This document shows, piece by piece, positions 36,608 to 44,767 of a stretch of 64,000 nucleotides of DNA (the stretch's first letter is position 1; each line of letters starts with the position of its first letter). The position numbers and the translations under genes are program-made. Under the pieces are notes generated by a model. The model had not been told where the DNA came from. It saw nothing but the letters and a program-made list of their open reading frames with translations, and ran no database searches. The stretch covers positions 62,001 through 126,000 of the forward strand of contig CAWJGO010000002.1 in assembly GCA_963842515.1 (NCBI GenBank), given 5' to 3'. The stretch is from CADEED01 sp963842515 (GTDB lineage Bacteria > Pseudomonadota > Gammaproteobacteria > Steroidobacterales > Steroidobacteraceae).

Positions 36608-37759
36608 CTACAAATCACCAGCGCGGTCGGGACCCAGTACGCGCGCATCGACGTCGCGGACATTGTTCACGCCGGTCAGCGCCATCGACACCTCGAGTTC
36701 ACGGCGGATGAGTTGCAACGCCAGCGTCACTCCTTCGCCGCCCATCGCCGCCAGCCCGTAGAGAAACGCCTTGCCGATGAGACAGGCGCGTGCACCCAGC
36801 GCCAGCGCCTTGAGCACGTCCTGGCCCGAGGTGACGCCGCCATCCAGCAACACGTCGCAGCGCCCCGCGACGGCATCGACCACGCGCGGCAGGGCAGCAA
36901 TCGTCGACGTCGCGCCGTCGAGCTGACGGCCGCCGTGATTGGACACGACGATGGCATCGATGCCGGTCGCCAGTGCGAGTCGCGCATCTTCGGGATCGAG
37001 GATTCCCTTGAGAATGAGCTTGCCGGGCCAGCGCTCTCGCACCCAGGCGACATCTTTCCAGGTAATCGACGCGTCGAACTGGCCTCCCACCCACTCCGAC
37101 AGGGTGGCGATGCCGTCCTTGGGAAAGAAGGCGGCGAGATTGCCAAGCGTACGTCGCTTGCCTAGCAACACGCCGGTGAGCCAACGCGGCCGCTGCAGGA
37201 TTTCCCAGGCATTGGCCAGTGTGAGTCTCGGCGGCACGGCGAGCCCGTTTTTGGGGTCGCGCCGCCGCAGCGCCTGCAGCGGCAGGTCGAGCGTGAGCAT
37301 CAGCGCCGGGCACCGCGCCTCGCGCGCCCGCGCGATCAGCGCTTCGTTGAATCCGCGATCGCGCATGAGATACAGCTGGAACCAGAAGGTGCCGCAACCC
37401 GCGGTGTGGACATCTTCGATCGAGCAGATCGACATGGTGCTCAGCGTGAACGGCACGCCAGCGGCCTGCGCGGCGCGAGCACCGAGAATCTCGCCATCGC
37501 GGTGAAACAACCCGGTGAGCCCGGTGGGAGCGATCCCCACGGGCATGTTCCAATGCTCGCCGAGTACGGTGGTGCGGACTGACAGCCGCGAAACGTCCAC
37601 CATGACGCGCTGGCGTAGCAGCAGCCTGGCGAAATCGCCGTGATTTCGCGCCATGGTCTGTTCGTCGTAGGAGCCGCGATCGGCGTAATCGAACATGGCG
37701 CGGGGTACGCGCCGCCGCGCCATTTCGCGCAAATCGGCAATACTCGTGATGATGGCCAC
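36608..37759 (-). CDS. lldD: FMN-dependent L-2-hydroxyacid dehydrogenase (L-lactate dehydrogenase-like)
   Basis: 383 residues from GTG 37759, which aligns with the Escherichia LldD start; a TTG seven codons earlier overlaps the FAH gene. The TIM-barrel shows PVGIAPTGLTGLFH, LTLDLPLQALRRRD, the catalytic histidine and substrate arginine in VVSNHGGRQLD, and LLDGGVTSGQDVLKALALGARA. Converts L-lactate (or a similar 2-hydroxyacid) to the ketoacid, passing electrons to the respiratory chain or oxygen. Placed last after a fumarylacetoacetase-family gene that could generate lactate. Confidence 0.87.
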   Translation of the reverse strand: MAIITSIADLREMARRRVPRAMFDYADRGSYDEQTMARNHGDFARLLLRQRVMVDVSRLSVRTTVLGEHWNMPVGIAPTGLTGLFHRDGEILGARAAQAAGVPFTLSTMSICSIEDVHTAGCGTFWFQLYLMRDRGFNEALIARAREARCPALMLTLDLPLQALRRRDPKNGLAVPPRLTLANAWEILQRPRWLTGVLLGKRRTLGNLAAFFPKDGIATLSEWVGGQFDASITWKDVAWVRERWPGKLILKGILDPEDARLALATGIDAIVVSNHGGRQLDGATSTIAALPRVVDAVAGRCDVLLDGGVTSGQDVLKALALGARACLIGKAFLYGLAAMGGEGVTLALQLIRRELEVSMALTGVNNVRDVDARVLGPDRAGDL

Positions 37760-37766
37760 GCCGGAC

Positions 37767-38612
37767 TCAGGCCGCCGCAACCACCTGCCGTTGACTGCCT
37801 AACTTCTCGATGCCGAGCTCCATGACATCGCCGGCGTTCAGGAAAATCGGCTCGGGCTTGATCCCCATGCCAACGCCCGGCGGTGTGCCGGTCGTGATCA
37901 CGTCGCCAGGATGCAGGCTCATGAACTGGCTCAGGTAACTCACCAGGAACGCGGGCTTGAAGATCATGGTGCGTGTCGAGCCGTTCTGGCGGCGCGTGCC
38001 GTTCACGTCGAGCCACATCGAAAGTTGCGCCGGGTCGCCGACTTCATCCGAGGTTACGAGCCAGGGGCCGAGCGGACCAAAAGTGTCGCAGCCCTTGCCC
38101 TTGTCCCACTGGCCGCCGCGCTCGAGCTGGAAGGCCCGCTCCGAGAGATCGTTGATCACGCAATAGCCAGCGATGTGGTTTGGCGCATCGGCCTCGCTCA
38201 CATAGCGTGCGACGCTGCCGATGACGACGCCGAGCTCGACTTCCCAATCCATTTTCGTCGACCCGCGCGGTTTGAGTACCGTGTCGTTGGGACCGACGAT
38301 GCAGCTCGTAGCCTTCATGAAGACAATGGGTTCGCTCGGGATCTTGGCGCCGGTTTCGGCGGCATGGTCCGCATAGTTGAGCCCTATCGCGATGAATTTG
38401 CCCACGCCCGCCACGCAAGGACCCAATCGCGTCCCGGACGGAACGCGCAGTAGTTTGGCGGTGTCGAGCGCCCGGAGTTTCGCGAGGGATTCGGGCGACA
38501 AGGCTGCTCCCGCCAGATCCGGAACGACGCCCGACAGGTCGGCGATGCTGCCGTCCGCATTCAACAGCCCGGGACGCTCTGCGCCCTCAGAGCCAAAACG
38601 TACCAGTTTCAT
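37767..38612 (-). CDS. fumarylacetoacetate hydrolase-family protein
   Basis: 281 residues. The metal-binding acidic cluster is in DWEVELGVVIG and the adjacent CVINDLSERAFQ; WDKGKGCDTFGPLGPWLVT and GDVITTGTPPGVGMG are the other FAH-family signatures. Members split 2,4-diketo acids, for example 2,4-diketo-3-deoxy-L-fuconate into pyruvate and L-lactate. That reading fits the flanking lactate-type dehydrogenase and dehydratase genes but is inference; the sugar is not determined. Confidence 0.88.
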   Translation of the reverse strand: MKLVRFGSEGAERPGLLNADGSIADLSGVVPDLAGAALSPESLAKLRALDTAKLLRVPSGTRLGPCVAGVGKFIAIGLNYADHAAETGAKIPSEPIVFMKATSCIVGPNDTVLKPRGSTKMDWEVELGVVIGSVARYVSEADAPNHIAGYCVINDLSERAFQLERGGQWDKGKGCDTFGPLGPWLVTSDEVGDPAQLSMWLDVNGTRRQNGSTRTMIFKPAFLVSYLSQFMSLHPGDVITTGTPPGVGMGIKPEPIFLNAGDVMELGIEKLGSQRQVVAAA

Positions 38613-38627
38613 TGATCTCCCTTGAAG

Positions 38628-39833
38628 TTACGCTGCCGGCAGGCAGGCGGGACCTATCGGTTCGAATTGTTTGTAGGTGAGGATGAATTCCTGGTGGCCG
38701 AGCGCCTCGGATTTCGTGGCCCCGCCGCTGGCGACGGTCTGCACCAGCGCGAAGATCTCGCGGCCCACCTCGTCGAGGTCGGCACCACGCAGGATGCGAC
38801 CCGCATTCACGTCCATGTCGTCAGCCATGCGGTCGTACGTGTCCGGATTGGCGCACACCTTGATGACGGGCGAGATCGCGGAACCCACCACCGAGCCGCG
38901 GCCGGTGGTGAACAGCACCAGGTGTGAACCGCAGGCGATGAGCTCGACTATCTCGGCGTTGTCGGAGATGTTCGGGAAACCGAAACGTGGTTCGCCGTCG
39001 GGCACCACGTCGAGAAGATAGAGCCCGCCGCGCGGCGGCACGTCGCCAGGTTTGATGAGACCACTGATGGGCGAGGAGCCGGACTTGGAGTAGGCGCCCA
39101 TCGACTTTTCTTCGAGCGTGGTCAGGCCGCCCTCGGCGTTGCCAGGAGCGAAACTGCCGTAGCCCATGATGCGGTAATAGTTAGCGGCCTTTTCGACGCA
39201 GGCTTCGATCTCCCGACCCAGCTCCGGCGTGACGGCGCGCGAGGCCATGATGCGTTCGCAGCCGATGAGCTCGCCGGTCTCCTCGAAGATGCAGGCCGCG
39301 CCGGCTTCGATCAACCAGTCGAAGCAGCGACCCACCGCCGGGTTGGCGGTGATACCGCTGGTGCCATCGGAGCCGCCGCACACGGTGCCAACGATGAGCT
39401 CATCGAGCGCCATCGGAACCGCCGCCTGTTTGGCGAGCTCGGCGCGCATCTTGCGCACGACCTCCAGGCCGGCGTTCAGCGTGCGCGTGGTGCCGCCCGA
39501 CTGCTGTATGACGAGCAGGTCGACGGGCCGGCCGCTGGCGGCAATGGTCCGGCGCAGCTGCTCGCGATTGAAGCCCTCGCAACCCAGCGACACGAGCAGC
39601 ACGGCGCCCACATTCGGGTGCGTGCACAGCCGCTGCATCATCTCGAGCGAATACTTGTTCGGATAACACCCGGGGAAGCCGATGAGGTGAACATCCTCGG
39701 CACCGGACTTCTGCACGATGAGCCGGGACACGTGATGCGCGCATTCGACCAGGTAGGCCACGGCAACCACATTGCGAATGCCCTTGCGGCCGTCCTTGCG
39801 CAGAAAACCCTTCATTGCCGGCGCGTTCATCAA
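38628..39833 (-). CDS. altronate dehydratase-type (UxaA C-terminal) protein
   Basis: 401 residues, the large half of the UxaA/GarD dehydratase family (VGRCFDWLIEAGAACIFEE, EEKSMGAYSKSGSSPISGLI, NPDTYDRMADDMDVNAGRIL), with conserved cysteines in FPGCYPNK, LGCEGFNRE and TVCGGSDGTSG that would bind iron. Enzymes of this family dehydrate sugar acids. It overlaps the short SAF-domain partner by 4 bases, the split form of the family. Confidence 0.87.
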   Translation of the reverse strand: MMNAPAMKGFLRKDGRKGIRNVVAVAYLVECAHHVSRLIVQKSGAEDVHLIGFPGCYPNKYSLEMMQRLCTHPNVGAVLLVSLGCEGFNREQLRRTIAASGRPVDLLVIQQSGGTTRTLNAGLEVVRKMRAELAKQAAVPMALDELIVGTVCGGSDGTSGITANPAVGRCFDWLIEAGAACIFEETGELIGCERIMASRAVTPELGREIEACVEKAANYYRIMGYGSFAPGNAEGGLTTLEEKSMGAYSKSGSSPISGLIKPGDVPPRGGLYLLDVVPDGEPRFGFPNISDNAEIVELIACGSHLVLFTTGRGSVVGSAISPVIKVCANPDTYDRMADDMDVNAGRILRGADLDEVGREIFALVQTVASGGATKSEALGHQEFILTYKQFEPIGPACLPAA

Positions 39834-40159
39834 TGTCCGTCCGTCTTACCGATTTCCCGTGAGGTGGAGGGGAGGTAGTCGCTGCGGAGGTTGTGCAGGT
39901 GCACGTGCTCGCCGCGCGCCACCGCGGTTTTCATGGAGCCGATGGGTGCCCCATATTTGAGGACGCGAGTATCCGCCTCAAGGGCGCGCCGCGCGAGTTT
40001 GTGGCCCAGTTCGATGGCCACGGGCATGGTGAACGTCTCGCTGTCCATTTCCACGCGCTCGCCGGCGGCGATATCGCGCCGGGCCACGAGGATGTTGTCG
40101 TTCGGATGCAGCAACAGCAAGGGCGGCAGCCGACCTGGCTCTGTGTCTTGCGGGGTCAT
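39830..40159 (-). CDS. SAF-domain small subunit of a UxaA-type dehydratase
   Basis: 109 residues from ATG 40159 (MTPQDTEPGRLPPLLLLHPN). The SAF domain spans residues about 19-95 (NDNILVARRDIAAGERVEM, GHKLARRALEADTRVLKYG, IGSMKTAVARGEHVHLHN). It would complete the active site of the large subunit encoded next. Its start lies in an ATGA overlap with the mlaA stop, which places a catabolic gene in the mlaA transcript. Confidence 0.87.
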   Translation of the reverse strand: MTPQDTEPGRLPPLLLLHPNDNILVARRDIAAGERVEMDSETFTMPVAIELGHKLARRALEADTRVLKYGAPIGSMKTAVARGEHVHLHNLRSDYLPSTSREIGKTDGH

Positions 40160-40932
40160 TTTTTCTCGGTCGCGGGGTCCGTTACCGGGTCCGTTGCCGG
40201 TTCGGTGGCAGGGTCGTCCTTGAATTCCTCTTCGAGCTCGAGAGAGTCGTCTTCGACATTGCCGTCCTGCACCTTGTATTCGCGCCGCTGCAACCACGCA
40301 TTGCGCACGAAAGCATAGCGGTCGTAGCTGCGCTCGAGCTGGGCGTCGAGATCGAGCAAGCTGGCGCGCAGGTCGAGGAAGTCGACTCCCCGGATGAAGT
40401 AGCGCGTGCTGTCGTCCTCGAGGTAGTTGACCGGGTAGGTGAATTGATCAACGCCCCGCCCGAGAATGTCGCGCACGGTCGAAGGCCCGAGAATCGGCAG
40501 CATGACATAGGGGCCGGATTGCACGCCCCACTTGCCGAGCGTCTGGCCGAAGTCTTCGTCGTTGTTCTCGAGCCCAGCGGCAGACGCCGGGTCGAACAAC
40601 CCACCGAGGCCCAGGGTGCTGTTGAGCAGGAAACGCGCCGAGTCGCGACCGGCTTCGCGCATCTTGCCCTGGAGCACGTCGTTGATCGCCGTCGGAACGG
40701 TATTGAGATTGCTCAACGCATTGCTGATGCCGGTGCGGATGAAGCGCGGCGTGACCTTCACATATGCCTTGGCAACCGGTCGGGCAACGGCCCGGTCGAG
40801 CGCATCGTTGAACTTGAACGCGCTTCGATTGAATCGTTCCCAGGGATCTCGGGGGTCCGGTTGGCCAGAGGGGATGCTGGCGCAGCTAGCGATCAGCAGC
40901 AGCAGCACGCCAAGAAGGGCTGTTTTTTGCAT
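40156..40932 (-). CDS. mlaA: outer-membrane lipoprotein MlaA (VacJ)
   Basis: 258 residues. Lipoprotein signal peptide with lipobox LIASC (Cys about residue 17), then the MlaA fold: DPWERFNRSAFKFNDALDRAV, NTVPTAINDVLQGK, NSTLGLGGLFDPASAAGL, GQTLGKWGVQSGPYVMLPILGP. It extracts mislocalised phospholipid from the outer leaflet and passes it to MlaC. The C-terminal 30 residues are an acidic, repeat-rich tail (ATEPATDPVTDPATEKK). Unusually it lies 4 kb from mlaFEDCB on the other strand and overlaps the sugar-acid genes. Confidence 0.95.
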   Translation of the reverse strand: MQKTALLGVLLLLIASCASIPSGQPDPRDPWERFNRSAFKFNDALDRAVARPVAKAYVKVTPRFIRTGISNALSNLNTVPTAINDVLQGKMREAGRDSARFLLNSTLGLGGLFDPASAAGLENNDEDFGQTLGKWGVQSGPYVMLPILGPSTVRDILGRGVDQFTYPVNYLEDDSTRYFIRGVDFLDLRASLLDLDAQLERSYDRYAFVRNAWLQRREYKVQDGNVEDDSLELEEEFKDDPATEPATDPVTDPATEKK

Positions 40933-41235
40933 GGGCCGAAATTCTACTCATTTACATGAGTGCTCGCCGCCTTGCGACCTGAATTTAGTCGTGCTATCCG
41001 CCGCATCCGCCGGGTGCAATCGCTGGCAGCTCTCGAGGCGGCCCGCGCCCGCGGCAATTGGTGGCCCGGCGCTCAGCGCAACCACCAGGCGTGCCCCCTC
41101 CGGCAACTTCCTGTTCATCCGCAGCGGATCGAGTTCGGTGATCGTTGGAGTGTCGCGGCGGAGATAAAATGCCAAGAGCAAACAACGAAGATCGTAGTGC
41201 CCGGCTCGACCGTCAGGTGGCACGGAGAACACGCA
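40933..41235. other. intergenic region upstream of mlaA and of the cassette-like block
   Basis: 303 bases between divergent genes. The part next to mlaA (40935-40960) is AT-rich and may hold its promoter. A minus-strand frame of 94 codons at 40948-41232 has no recognisable fold, and the plus-strand frame that continues into the next gene lacks homology before 41236. I see no terminator or RNA gene here. Confidence 0.5.
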
Positions 41236-41628
41236 ATGGCAATCGCCGCGCTTTCGATTGGCTTACTCATTGTGGCGCAGGGCGTCGTCGGTCTCGCCGT
41301 GCCCGATCTGTTTGTCAGGATTGTCCGGACCTTCCAGGAACCTCCCGTAATCTATGCCGCCGCGGTGATCCGTTTCGTGTTCGGCGTCGTGCTATTTCGT
41401 GCCGCCCCTAGCTCGCGCACGCCTATGATGCTGCGCAGCCTGGGCTTGCTCATCGCGCTGGGCGGACTGCTCACTCCCATTATCGGCATTCCCTTCGCTC
41501 GCGTAGTTCTTGCCTGGTGGTCAGACCCAGTGATTGTTCGTTTATGGGCTGCAGCGGCATTGGGTCTTGGCATACTGATCGTCTACTCAACCGCGCCGGG
41601 TCGGCGTGCGGCTCAGAACAACCGTTAG
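41236..41628 (+). CDS. small integral membrane protein of unknown function
   Basis: 130 residues from ATG 41236. Four hydrophobic segments (residues about 2-24, 35-52, 62-82 and 98-118) leave almost no soluble part, ending in a short basic tail. No family recognised. It is the first of several unrelated small genes on the plus strand between mlaA and bepA, and its stop codon lies inside GTTAGGC. Confidence 0.75.
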   Translation: MAIAALSIGLLIVAQGVVGLAVPDLFVRIVRTFQEPPVIYAAAVIRFVFGVVLFRAAPSSRTPMMLRSLGLLIALGGLLTPIIGIPFARVVLAWWSDPVIVRLWAAAALGLGILIVYSTAPGRRAAQNNR

Positions 41629-41630
41629 GC
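41624..41630 (+). other. possible attC right-core (GTTAGGC)
   Basis: GTTAGGC fits the GTTRRRY core that ends integron attC sites and stands 7 bases before the next gene start, as in gene cassettes. No good complementary left core is found at attC distance upstream, so this may be chance or a remnant. Confidence 0.3.
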
Positions 41631-41637
41631 GGAAGGC

Positions 41638-42057
41638 ATGCGCGTCAGTCCTCATCTTTGCTTCGATGGTCAGTGTCGTACGGCGTTTCAAGCGTATCAC
41701 CGGATTCTCGGTGGAACGATCCAGACGATGCTCACCTATGGTGAGTCGCCAATGGCGTCCTCGACCGACCCGCAGTGGCATGACCGGATCGTGCACGCCA
41801 CCCTGGTCGTCGATGAGGTCGAACTGACGGGCGTAGACATGCTGCCCAAGAGTTTTCGGACACCCCAGGGATTCTTCGTGACTCTCACAGTGAGCGGCTC
41901 GGCGCGCGCGAACGACATATTCGATGCACTTGGCGTTGAAGGCAGCATCCAGGTTCCTTTCCAGAAGACGTTTTGGTCCCCTGGGTTTGGTGTGCTGGTC
42001 GATCGGTACGGCATCCCTTGGGAAATCAATGCCGATGACGAACGTCCCATTACCTGA
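41638..42057 (+). CDS. VOC-family PhnB-like protein
   Basis: 139 residues, one vicinal-oxygen-chelate fold: SPHLCFDGQCRTAFQAYHRILGG, LTYGESPMA, DRIVHATLVVDEVELTGVDM, and the closing FWSPGFGVLVDRYGIPWEIN. PhnB-like proteins are common, mostly of unknown activity; some related folds give resistance to small toxic molecules. Here it sits in a cassette-like block. The stop is inside the motif CCTGAACAAATCGCTGG. Confidence 0.87.
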   Translation: MRVSPHLCFDGQCRTAFQAYHRILGGTIQTMLTYGESPMASSTDPQWHDRIVHATLVVDEVELTGVDMLPKSFRTPQGFFVTLTVSGSARANDIFDALGVEGSIQVPFQKTFWSPGFGVLVDRYGIPWEINADDERPIT

Positions 42058-42079
42058 ACAAATCGCTGGAGCGCGTGCG
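42053..42079 (+). other. junction motif resembling the left half of attC (1)
   Basis: CCTGAACAAATCGCTGG then AGCG, containing the stop codon of the upstream gene. About 19 of 25 bases match the junction at 43333. It resembles the R''-L'' half of integron attC sites (CCTAACAAATCGCT), with the right half missing. Confidence 0.4.
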
Positions 42080-42666
42080 TGAGCCATAACGGACCAATCC
42101 CAAACTACCTGGTTAGAACCCTGGCATGGCTGATGCCGCTGTCCTTGTTCTCTTCGCTTGCCGTAGCCCAATCGGCCAATCCTTTCGTTCCCAAAGGATT
42201 CGTGGTGCCGGCAACGCTGGAAACCAAGGAATTTCGATTACGCATGCTCACGGTCAATGACGTGGTAAAGGACTTTGACGCCGTCATGACGAGCGTCGAG
42301 CACCTCAAGACCATTTGGCCCGGTGGGTCTTGGCCCGAGGGCCTTACATTCGAACAGGACTTGATCGATCTCGGGTGGCACCAGAAGGAATTTCAGAGGC
42401 GCCGCTCCTTCGCCTATACCGTCGTGACGCCCTCGGAGTCCGAGGTCACAGGATGCGTCTACATCAATCCGACTCCAAAGCGTGGGTACGACGCAGTTGT
42501 GTATCTCTGGGCAAGGCAAAGCGAACTCAAAGGCGGGCTCGAGGCACGTCTGTATGCGGCAGTGCGCGAGTGGGTCGCGAAGGAGTGGCCGTTCAAGAAG
42601 GTGGCGTATCCGGGGCGGGATATCGATTGGAAAACTTGGGAAAATATTCCCGACGAAAAGCGATGA
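42079..42666 (+). CDS. GNAT-like acetyltransferase with an N-terminal signal peptide
   Basis: 195 residues from GTG 42079. A signal-like hydrophobic stretch ends LFSSLAVAQSANP (residues about 15-35), so the protein may be exported, which is unusual for GNAT enzymes. The remainder follows the N-acetyltransferase fold: ETKEFRLRMLTVNDVVKDFD, FAYTVVTPSESEVTGCVYI, KRGYDAVVYLWARQSELKGG. The usual RxxGxG/A acetyl-CoA loop is not convincing, so activity is uncertain. Confidence 0.65.
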   Translation: MSHNGPIPNYLVRTLAWLMPLSLFSSLAVAQSANPFVPKGFVVPATLETKEFRLRMLTVNDVVKDFDAVMTSVEHLKTIWPGGSWPEGLTFEQDLIDLGWHQKEFQRRRSFAYTVVTPSESEVTGCVYINPTPKRGYDAVVYLWARQSELKGGLEARLYAAVREWVAKEWPFKKVAYPGRDIDWKTWENIPDEKR

Positions 42667-42679
42667 TTGCAGTCTGAAC

Positions 42680-42698
42680 GCCTGACAATTCGCTCACC
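42680..42698 (+). other. junction motif resembling the left half of attC (2)
   Basis: GCCTGACAATTCGCTCACC follows the GNAT-like gene by 13 bases and precedes lysE-family start by 12. It is close to the classical attC left half GCCTAACAATTCGCTCA. No right half follows. Confidence 0.42.
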
Positions 42699-42710
42699 TG
42701 TAGATCTCTT

Positions 42711-43337
42711 ATGACTCACACGCTACTCCTCTTCTCGATCGTCGCCTTCATCGGTATCGCCACTCCGGGACCGACGGTTCTCCTCGCACTCACCAACGGC
42801 TCTCGCTTCGGCGTACGGGCGTCCCTCCCAGGCATGGCCGGTGCTGTTCTTTCGGACTTTGTGCTGATTTCGGCGGTTGCCCTTGGCCTCGGCGCCTTGC
42901 TTGCAGCCTCCGAATTCTGGTTCTCGACGATCAAATGGGTCGGCGTTGCATATCTGGCATACCTCGGCATTCGCCTTCTTCGTTCCAAGGGTACCTTTGC
43001 TCTGCCCGACAAACAGAATGCTTCCAGCCGGGCGTCGGCACGAGCCATCTTTCTTCGCAGTCTTCTCGTTGCGGTGACCAACCCGAAGGGCTATCTGTTC
43101 TTTTCAGCGTTCCTCCCACAATTCATTGTTTCCACGGAACCCCAGCTTCCGCAGTACATGGCGCTGGCGATCACGTTCGCGAGCATCGACGTCGTCGTCA
43201 TGCTTGGCTACGCCCTGGCCGGCGCACATGCCATCCGGGTACTTCGCGCCAAAGGGGCGTTGTGGCTCGACAGAGTGTGCGGCGGCGCGCTGTTGGCCCT
43301 CGCGGGCTCTCTTGCTTTCTATCGAAGGCAGCCCTGA
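42711..43337 (+). CDS. LysE/RhtB-family amino acid exporter
   Basis: 208 residues, about six transmembrane segments. Family signature near the start is FIGIATPGPTVLLALTNGSRFG, then GVAYLAYLGIRLLRS and LVAVTNPKGYLFFSAFLPQFI. Members export amino acids such as lysine, threonine or homoserine lactone derivatives. Substrate unknown. The stop lies inside the next junction motif. Confidence 0.9.
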   Translation: MTHTLLLFSIVAFIGIATPGPTVLLALTNGSRFGVRASLPGMAGAVLSDFVLISAVALGLGALLAASEFWFSTIKWVGVAYLAYLGIRLLRSKGTFALPDKQNASSRASARAIFLRSLLVAVTNPKGYLFFSAFLPQFIVSTEPQLPQYMALAITFASIDVVVMLGYALAGAHAIRVLRAKGALWLDRVCGGALLALAGSLAFYRRQP

Positions 43338-43358
43338 CAAATTGCCGGAGCGTATACG
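43333..43358 (+). other. junction motif resembling the left half of attC (3)
   Basis: CCTGACAAATTGCCGGAGCG, containing the stop of the LysE-family gene, nearly the same as the motif at 42053. The next gene starts at its right end. Confidence 0.4.
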
Positions 43359-44302
43359 TGGAAAGTGCGCTGCCAAGTCCATTGCCACCACGGATTCTCG
43401 CCCCGGTCTTTGCCTCCGAAGCGCTGGCCGCTGCCGGATTTCGCTATCCACCTTCGCTTCTGAAAATTGAGCGGCACGAAGATAAGTGGCTGGTGCGACT
43501 TCCTGACCAACGTTTGGCCTGGTTCGCCGCCAGCAGGCGAGGTCTCGAGCAACTCGATATCGAACGTCGAGTGCTGCGTCTTCTGGAAGCGCGCTGCTCG
43601 TTTGCCGCTCCGCGGTTGGTTTTTGAGAGCCGTGATGGACAATTCGACGTGCGCACGATGGTTCCGGGTTCCGCCGATCCGCTAGCCTCCTATCAACTGG
43701 TCCGCGACAGCACAGAGCACGCTTCGCGCATGGGCGCTGCAATTGGAGCGATCCTGGCTGAACAACATTCGAAGATTGCCGTTGCGGATGTTTTGCCGTG
43801 GTTACCTCGACTTCCGTCCTGGCCAAAATCACGCGAATGGATTCGCGATCGCCTGCCTCGCGTTGTCGACGCTGCGGGGTTGGTCGCGCGTGCGGAGGCG
43901 GTGATGGACGCCTACGCGCAGGTCTGCGTCGAGGAGGCCGATCTGGTCCTGGTCCATGCTGACGTTGGCTTTCACAATCTGGCGATCGACCCAGAGTCGC
44001 ACACCGTCAACGGGATTTTTGACTACGAGGGAGCGGTCTGGGCCGATCGTCATCACGATTTCCGATATCTCGTATTCGCGTTCGATCGGTACGAATTGTT
44101 TGAAGCAGCCTCGGCGGTCTATGAATCGGAGGTTGGCCGCCCCATTCGGCGAGATCGCGTCCTTCTTTACAACGCAGCTTGTGCCTTAACGTTTCTGGCG
44201 TTTCGAGCAGGTACCGAACCTCAAGACCGGTGGTGTGGCAGGACTCTGGCGGAAGATCTGCAATGGTCAAAACACGCCGTTGCGAAAGTGCTGGGCGGCT
44301 GA
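43358..44302 (+). CDS. APH-family phosphotransferase
   Basis: 314 residues from GTG 43358; the frame is open upstream over the LysE gene but without homology. Protein-kinase-like APH fold: catalytic loop LVLVHADVGFHNLAID (HxDxxxxN) and metal-binding aspartate in VNGIFDYEGAVWADRHHDF. The nucleotide lysine is in the region after DKWLVRLP. APH folds phosphorylate aminoglycosides, macrolides, choline or sugars; no feature picks one, so drug resistance is only possible. In a cassette-like context a resistance role is not excluded. Confidence 0.82.
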   Translation: MESALPSPLPPRILAPVFASEALAAAGFRYPPSLLKIERHEDKWLVRLPDQRLAWFAASRRGLEQLDIERRVLRLLEARCSFAAPRLVFESRDGQFDVRTMVPGSADPLASYQLVRDSTEHASRMGAAIGAILAEQHSKIAVADVLPWLPRLPSWPKSREWIRDRLPRVVDAAGLVARAEAVMDAYAQVCVEEADLVLVHADVGFHNLAIDPESHTVNGIFDYEGAVWADRHHDFRYLVFAFDRYELFEAASAVYESEVGRPIRRDRVLLYNAACALTFLAFRAGTEPQDRWCGRTLAEDLQWSKHAVAKVLGG

Positions 44303-44356
44303 ATGCCTACCCATGCGCCTTGGCCGGTAACCAGGCCTAACCCTACGTACCTGCGA

Positions 44357-44376
44357 GCGACCGATCGCTTGGTCGC
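44357..44376 (+). other. hairpin between the phosphotransferase and L7/L12-like genes
   Basis: GCGACC and GGTCGC form a 6-bp stem with an 8-base loop, 55 bases after the phosphotransferase stop. No U-run follows, so it may be a pause or processing site and not a terminator. Confidence 0.35.
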
Positions 44377-44437
44377 AGGACGCTCACTGACTATGATTCG
44401 CTGCGCGTCGTCAGATTACCAATCATGGAGGTGGCAC

Positions 44438-44761
44438 GTGGCCAAGTATCAGATTCGTCTTCGCGAGCTTCCGGCTGATCGCATTGCTCTCATCCGGGCG
44501 TTGCGACTGATCGGCAATCTTGGCTTGAGGCAGGCCGATGATCTCGCGCGTCATGTCGACCGTTTTCGCAAGTCGGTGCTGGTGGCTGGAGTTGACGAGT
44601 CCACGGCCGGCCACATCGCCGCGGCACTCACCAACGCAGGTGCCGAAGTGGAAATGGAACCTTCGTCCGTGGACACGCCGATGCTCTGCACGCCCTCGGT
44701 CAATGCGAAATTCAGCTGGCGGGGCTGGGGTCCCTTCCGCCTCATTCGTAAGGCGGCCTGA
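44438..44761 (+). CDS. protein resembling the ribosomal L7/L12 C-terminal domain
   Basis: 107 residues from GTG 44438, preceded by GGAGGT at 7 bases. The segment IALIRALRLIGNLGLRQADDL, then TAGHIAAALTNAGAEVEME follows the pattern of the L7/L12 C-terminal fold (IxVIRxxRxxTGLGLxEAKxL ... AGAxVE). It lacks the dimerising N-terminus and hinge, so it is not a stalk protein. Free-standing L7/L12-like domains are known in bacteria but with unclear roles. The stop TGA is inside GCCTGATCGCTCA, which again resembles the junction motif. Confidence 0.65.
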   Translation: MAKYQIRLRELPADRIALIRALRLIGNLGLRQADDLARHVDRFRKSVLVAGVDESTAGHIAAALTNAGAEVEMEPSSVDTPMLCTPSVNAKFSWRGWGPFRLIRKAA

Positions 44762-44767
44762 TCGCTC

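Noticed and set aside
40948..41232. 94-codon minus-strand frame upstream of mlaA with a vaguely LysM-like segment
   Set aside because: The resemblance is weak and the frame has no partner domain; it lies where the mlaA promoter should be.
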